Below are positions 4,975 to 7,590 of a stretch of DNA of 7,590 bases, in pieces. Below the pieces are notes generated by a model. It did no database searches and was not told the origin of the DNA. It saw only the letters and a list, made by a program, of their open reading frames with translations. The stretch is from NCBI GenBank assembly GCA_010031985.1, contig RGYP01000083.1, positions 1-7,590 on the forward strand, written 5' to 3'. How positions within the stretch are numbered: position 1 is the first letter of the stretch; each line of letters starts with the position of its first letter. This DNA comes from Gammaproteobacteria bacterium. GTDB lineage: Bacteria; Pseudomonadota; Gammaproteobacteria; Steroidobacterales; Steroidobacteraceae. A program made the translations under genes and the position numbers.

Positions 4975-7590
4975 ATGCGGCGTCGTACCACTCTCATCGT
5001 TGTCGCTGCGCTGCTGTTGTGCGTACTGCCCATGGTCGCGCTATGGATGCTTGGTCACTCCGAATCCGCGCTGCGTTATGCCGTGTCTAAGATTCCGTCG
5101 CGATTTGGTACCCTCGAGCGCCTTTCGATCCGTGACGTGCAGGGTAGCCTCGCCGATGGCGTGAACATCGGTGCGATCGATATCGATCACGACGTCGTTC
5201 ACATCCGGCTTCGAGACATCCGCTTCCGCATCGATCTGTTGCCCTTGCTCTGGCAAGCGGTCGAGGCGCGGGAATTTCGCGTCGGTCGCGTGGAGATCGA
5301 CCAACAAATCCGCGATCGGCCGCCACCCTCCAAGCCGCCGCGCTTTCTGCCGCAATTACTCACCGTGGAGGCAAGGACGGCGACCTTGCCGTTGATCGTG
5401 ATCCAGCCTCTCACGGGCAACGCCGTAGAGTTTCGCGACACCGAACTCGACGGGCTGCTACGCAGCACCACGCTCTCGGTTCGCAAAATTTCGACACGGC
5501 TCGGAAACTTGCAGCTGCAGGCCGACGGTCTGCTGAGCGCCGCCCTGCCACTCGGCCTCGAAGGCCGGGCATCGGCTCGTTTTCAGCCAAAGCGCGGCCC
5601 GATCTGGCTCGCGAAGGCCGAGTTCGACGGCGATCTGGAGGAGGCACGCTTCGATGCAACGATGCGTGAACCCTTCAACGTCGACATCGATGAAGGCACG
5701 ATGCGCTTGCTGTCGCCATGGAGCGTGCGTGCCGACGCCAAAGTCGGCAATCTCGATCTGCAGGCATTCGGCGGATCGGCGGCGCTCGGCCTCATCGGCG
5801 GCGAACTCGCGCTCACGATCGATCGCGACGGCTATCGTGCCGAAGGTCGACTGCTGCCGCCGGGCCTTGCAGCGGGTCCGCTGGACGTATCGTTCGACGG
5901 TCGCTACTCACAGGGTGTGATCACGGCCAAAAAAATCGGGCTCGGGCATGCGGCGTCGGGCACGGAACTCGACGCTGCAGGAACCATTACCTTCACCGAT
6001 GCCGGTCCTGCTCTCGATCTGCAAGGTCGTTGGCAAAGATTCCGTTGGCCCTTGACCGACAATACGCCCGCGATCACCAGTGATCGCGGCGATTTCACTT
6101 TCGAGGGTCTTGGCGCGTACGCCGTCACGGCGCGCGGCCCGGCGAAGATCGCGGCACTGCCGCCGCTCGACGCGGAGGTCACGGGCACGTTACGGCCCGG
6201 GAAATTCGACATCTCGCGTGTCCTCGCCCGTACTTTGGGCGGGATCGTCGATCTCAAAGGCGAGTTCGCCTGGCGTCCGGCCGACCGCTGGCAACTCAGC
6301 GGTGCGGTGCGCGGAATCGATCCTGCGCAATGGCGAGCGGGCTTGCCTGGAAAAGTGGATTTTCAACTCGATGTGCGCGGAACGGGTTTCGGCGCCCGCG
6401 GGGTTATCGATGTCGATGTGCAGCGCCTGAGTGGACGGCTGCGCGGCACGTCCGCTCGCGGCTCGGGCCGACTCACCGTGGCAGGCGACAAACTGCAATT
6501 GCGAAAAGTCGATGTTTCGGCGGGCGGTCTGCGTCTCGCGCTCGACGGCACGCTCTCGCCGCAACGCAACGATTTTGATTTCAAAATCGACGCGCAGGAT
6601 CTCGGCGTGATTGCCGAAGGCGGCAAAGGCCGCCTGAGTGCGAGCGGAACGCTGCGCGGCACACCGACCGCGATGCTGGTTCGCCTCGAAGCCCGCGGCA
6701 GCGATCTCGCCGTCGGCGGCGTCGACATCGGTCGACTCGTCGCGGACGTCGACCTTGATCCGAGCGGTGGCGCTAGCGCCACGGCGATTGCTCACATCGA
6801 AGCCGAAAATGTCAACGCGGTCGGTCGCCAGGCAGAGCGGGTGGTGCTCGATATCGCCGGCCGCAGCAGCGCGCACACGCTCGCCGTCGATGTCGCAGGC
6901 AAAGATTTGTCGATCTCCGCGCGGGGCGAAGCCAGTTTCGACGCCGAGGGCTGGCAGCAGCGCTGGTCGAATCTCACGCTGCGCCTCGACGACAAGATCG
7001 GGTTGTCGCTCGAACAACCTTTCGGTCTGCGATCGACGACGCAATCGGTTCGCGTGGACTCGTTCTGCCTGCGAGGCGCCAAAGATTCGGTGTTGACGGC
7101 ACTCGCGACGATCTGCGGATCGGGCGCTTGGGACGGTGACGACTGGAAGCTCGAGGCGGCCGTGTCGAAGTTGCCCATCGCAAGTCTGCTGCCGCGGCCC
7201 GCAGCGCGAGCCGAATATCAAGGTTCACTGAACGCCGCGATCAATCTACATGGAGTGGACGCTGGCCTTGCGCGCGGCGGCGTACGCGCCGATTTCTCGG
7301 ATGCCGCGCTGCTCTGGCAGCGAGCGGGCGGCAAACGCGATCTGATTCCACTCGGATCCGGATCTTTGCAGCTCGAATCGAACGAGGCGGGAATAGAGGG
7401 AAAGCTCGAGGTGGCGGCGGGTGAGCGCGGTCGGGCGCGCGGCGAATTGCGCGCGGGAGGCGGTGCCGCGCACATCGAAAACTGGCGGGACATGCCTTTG
7501 ACGGCGAGCTTGCGCGCCGACTCCACCGCGCTCGCGCTGCTTTATCTCTACGTGCCGGAGATCGATCGCTCGGCGGGCGAACTGTCGCTG
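4975..7590 (+). CDS. tamB: Translocation and assembly module inner-membrane protein TamB, C-terminus cut by window edge
   Basis: 872 codons are open from the ATG at 4975 to the right edge with no stop; E. coli TamB is about 1259 aa, so roughly the last third, including the DUF490 domain that contacts TamA, is missing. TamB is an AsmA-like bridge: an N-terminal transmembrane anchor in the inner membrane and a long hydrophobic β-taco groove through the periplasm, implicated in phospholipid transport and TamA-dependent assembly. Visible features are a basic start (RRR), a transmembrane helix at about 5–27, the conserved N-terminal segment VQGSLADGVNIGAIDID (55–71) followed by LLPLLW (88–93), and then long stretches of alternating polar/apolar β-strands. 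Apart from C16 in the helix, the only cysteines seen are C698 and C714, a likely periplasmic disulfide. The 4-bp gap after tamA and the weak ribosome binding site suggest translational coupling. Confidence 0.93.
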   Translation, partial: MRRRTTLIVVAALLLCVLPMVALWMLGHSESALRYAVSKIPSRFGTLERLSIRDVQGSLADGVNIGAIDIDHDVVHIRLRDIRFRIDLLPLLWQAVEAREFRVGRVEIDQQIRDRPPPSKPPRFLPQLLTVEARTATLPLIVIQPLTGNAVEFRDTELDGLLRSTTLSVRKISTRLGNLQLQADGLLSAALPLGLEGRASARFQPKRGPIWLAKAEFDGDLEEARFDATMREPFNVDIDEGTMRLLSPWSVRADAKVGNLDLQAFGGSAALGLIGGELALTIDRDGYRAEGRLLPPGLAAGPLDVSFDGRYSQGVITAKKIGLGHAASGTELDAAGTITFTDAGPALDLQGRWQRFRWPLTDNTPAITSDRGDFTFEGLGAYAVTARGPAKIAALPPLDAEVTGTLRPGKFDISRVLARTLGGIVDLKGEFAWRPADRWQLSGAVRGIDPAQWRAGLPGKVDFQLDVRGTGFGARGVIDVDVQRLSGRLRGTSARGSGRLTVAGDKLQLRKVDVSAGGLRLALDGTLSPQRNDFDFKIDAQDLGVIAEGGKGRLSASGTLRGTPTAMLVRLEARGSDLAVGGVDIGRLVADVDLDPSGGASATAIAHIEAENVNAVGRQAERVVLDIAGRSSAHTLAVDVAGKDLSISARGEASFDAEGWQQRWSNLTLRLDDKIGLSLEQPFGLRSTTQSVRVDSFCLRGAKDSVLTALATICGSGAWDGDDWKLEAAVSKLPIASLLPRPAARAEYQGSLNAAINLHGVDAGLARGGVRADFSDAALLWQRAGGKRDLIPLGSGSLQLESNEAGIEGKLEVAAGERGRARGELRAGGGAAHIENWRDMPLTASLRADSTALALLYLYVPEIDRSAGELSL

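Noticed and set aside
3678..5033. 451-aa minus-strand open frame opposite tamA
   Set aside because: Lies wholly antisense to a gene with clear TamA motifs; long antisense frames are expected at this GC content, and the translation has no signal or domain I recognise.
6190..7221. 343-aa minus-strand open frame opposite tamB
   Set aside because: Antisense to tamB with Arg/Ala-rich composition and no recognised motif.

Overview
The window reads as a piece of a GC-rich proteobacterial chromosome, most likely a gammaproteobacterium. The support is a tamA–tamB pair, a full-length NudC and an NRDE/TANGO2-like gene, all with strongly G/C-biased third codon positions. I see no mobile elements, RNA genes or CRISPR arrays. 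The window is almost fully coding: one minus-strand gene runs off the left edge, and five plus-strand genes follow, the last running off the right edge.

Region 1 (1–1249) is the unusual part. A minus-strand gene (494 down past 1) and a plus-strand gene (614–1249) diverge from a 119-bp AT-richer control region. The plus-strand gene encodes an FlhC-type regulator with a C-x2-C…C-x2-C zinc site. The minus-strand gene, truncated by the window edge, aligns with FlhD, the usual partner of FlhC. It appears to contain two FlhD-like units in one polypeptide. Classical flhDC is a co-directional operon next to motility genes. Here the partners are divergent, the FlhD-like one looks duplicated, and no flagellar gene is in view. 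This could be a non-canonical FlhD/FlhC-type regulatory module.

Region 2 (1310–3107) holds nudC (NAD-cap decapping hydrolase/NADH pyrophosphatase) and an NRDE/TANGO2-family gene, co-directional and separated by 46 bp. Both are complete and have the family signature motifs.

Region 3 (3156–7590) is tamA (Omp85 outer-membrane protein with POTRA domains and a 16-strand barrel) followed after 4 bp by tamB (inner-membrane-anchored periplasm-spanning bridge, cut by the right edge). Together they form the translocation and assembly module, acting in outer-membrane protein insertion and phospholipid transport. Most other long open frames, especially on the minus strand under tamA and tamB, are shadows caused by high GC.
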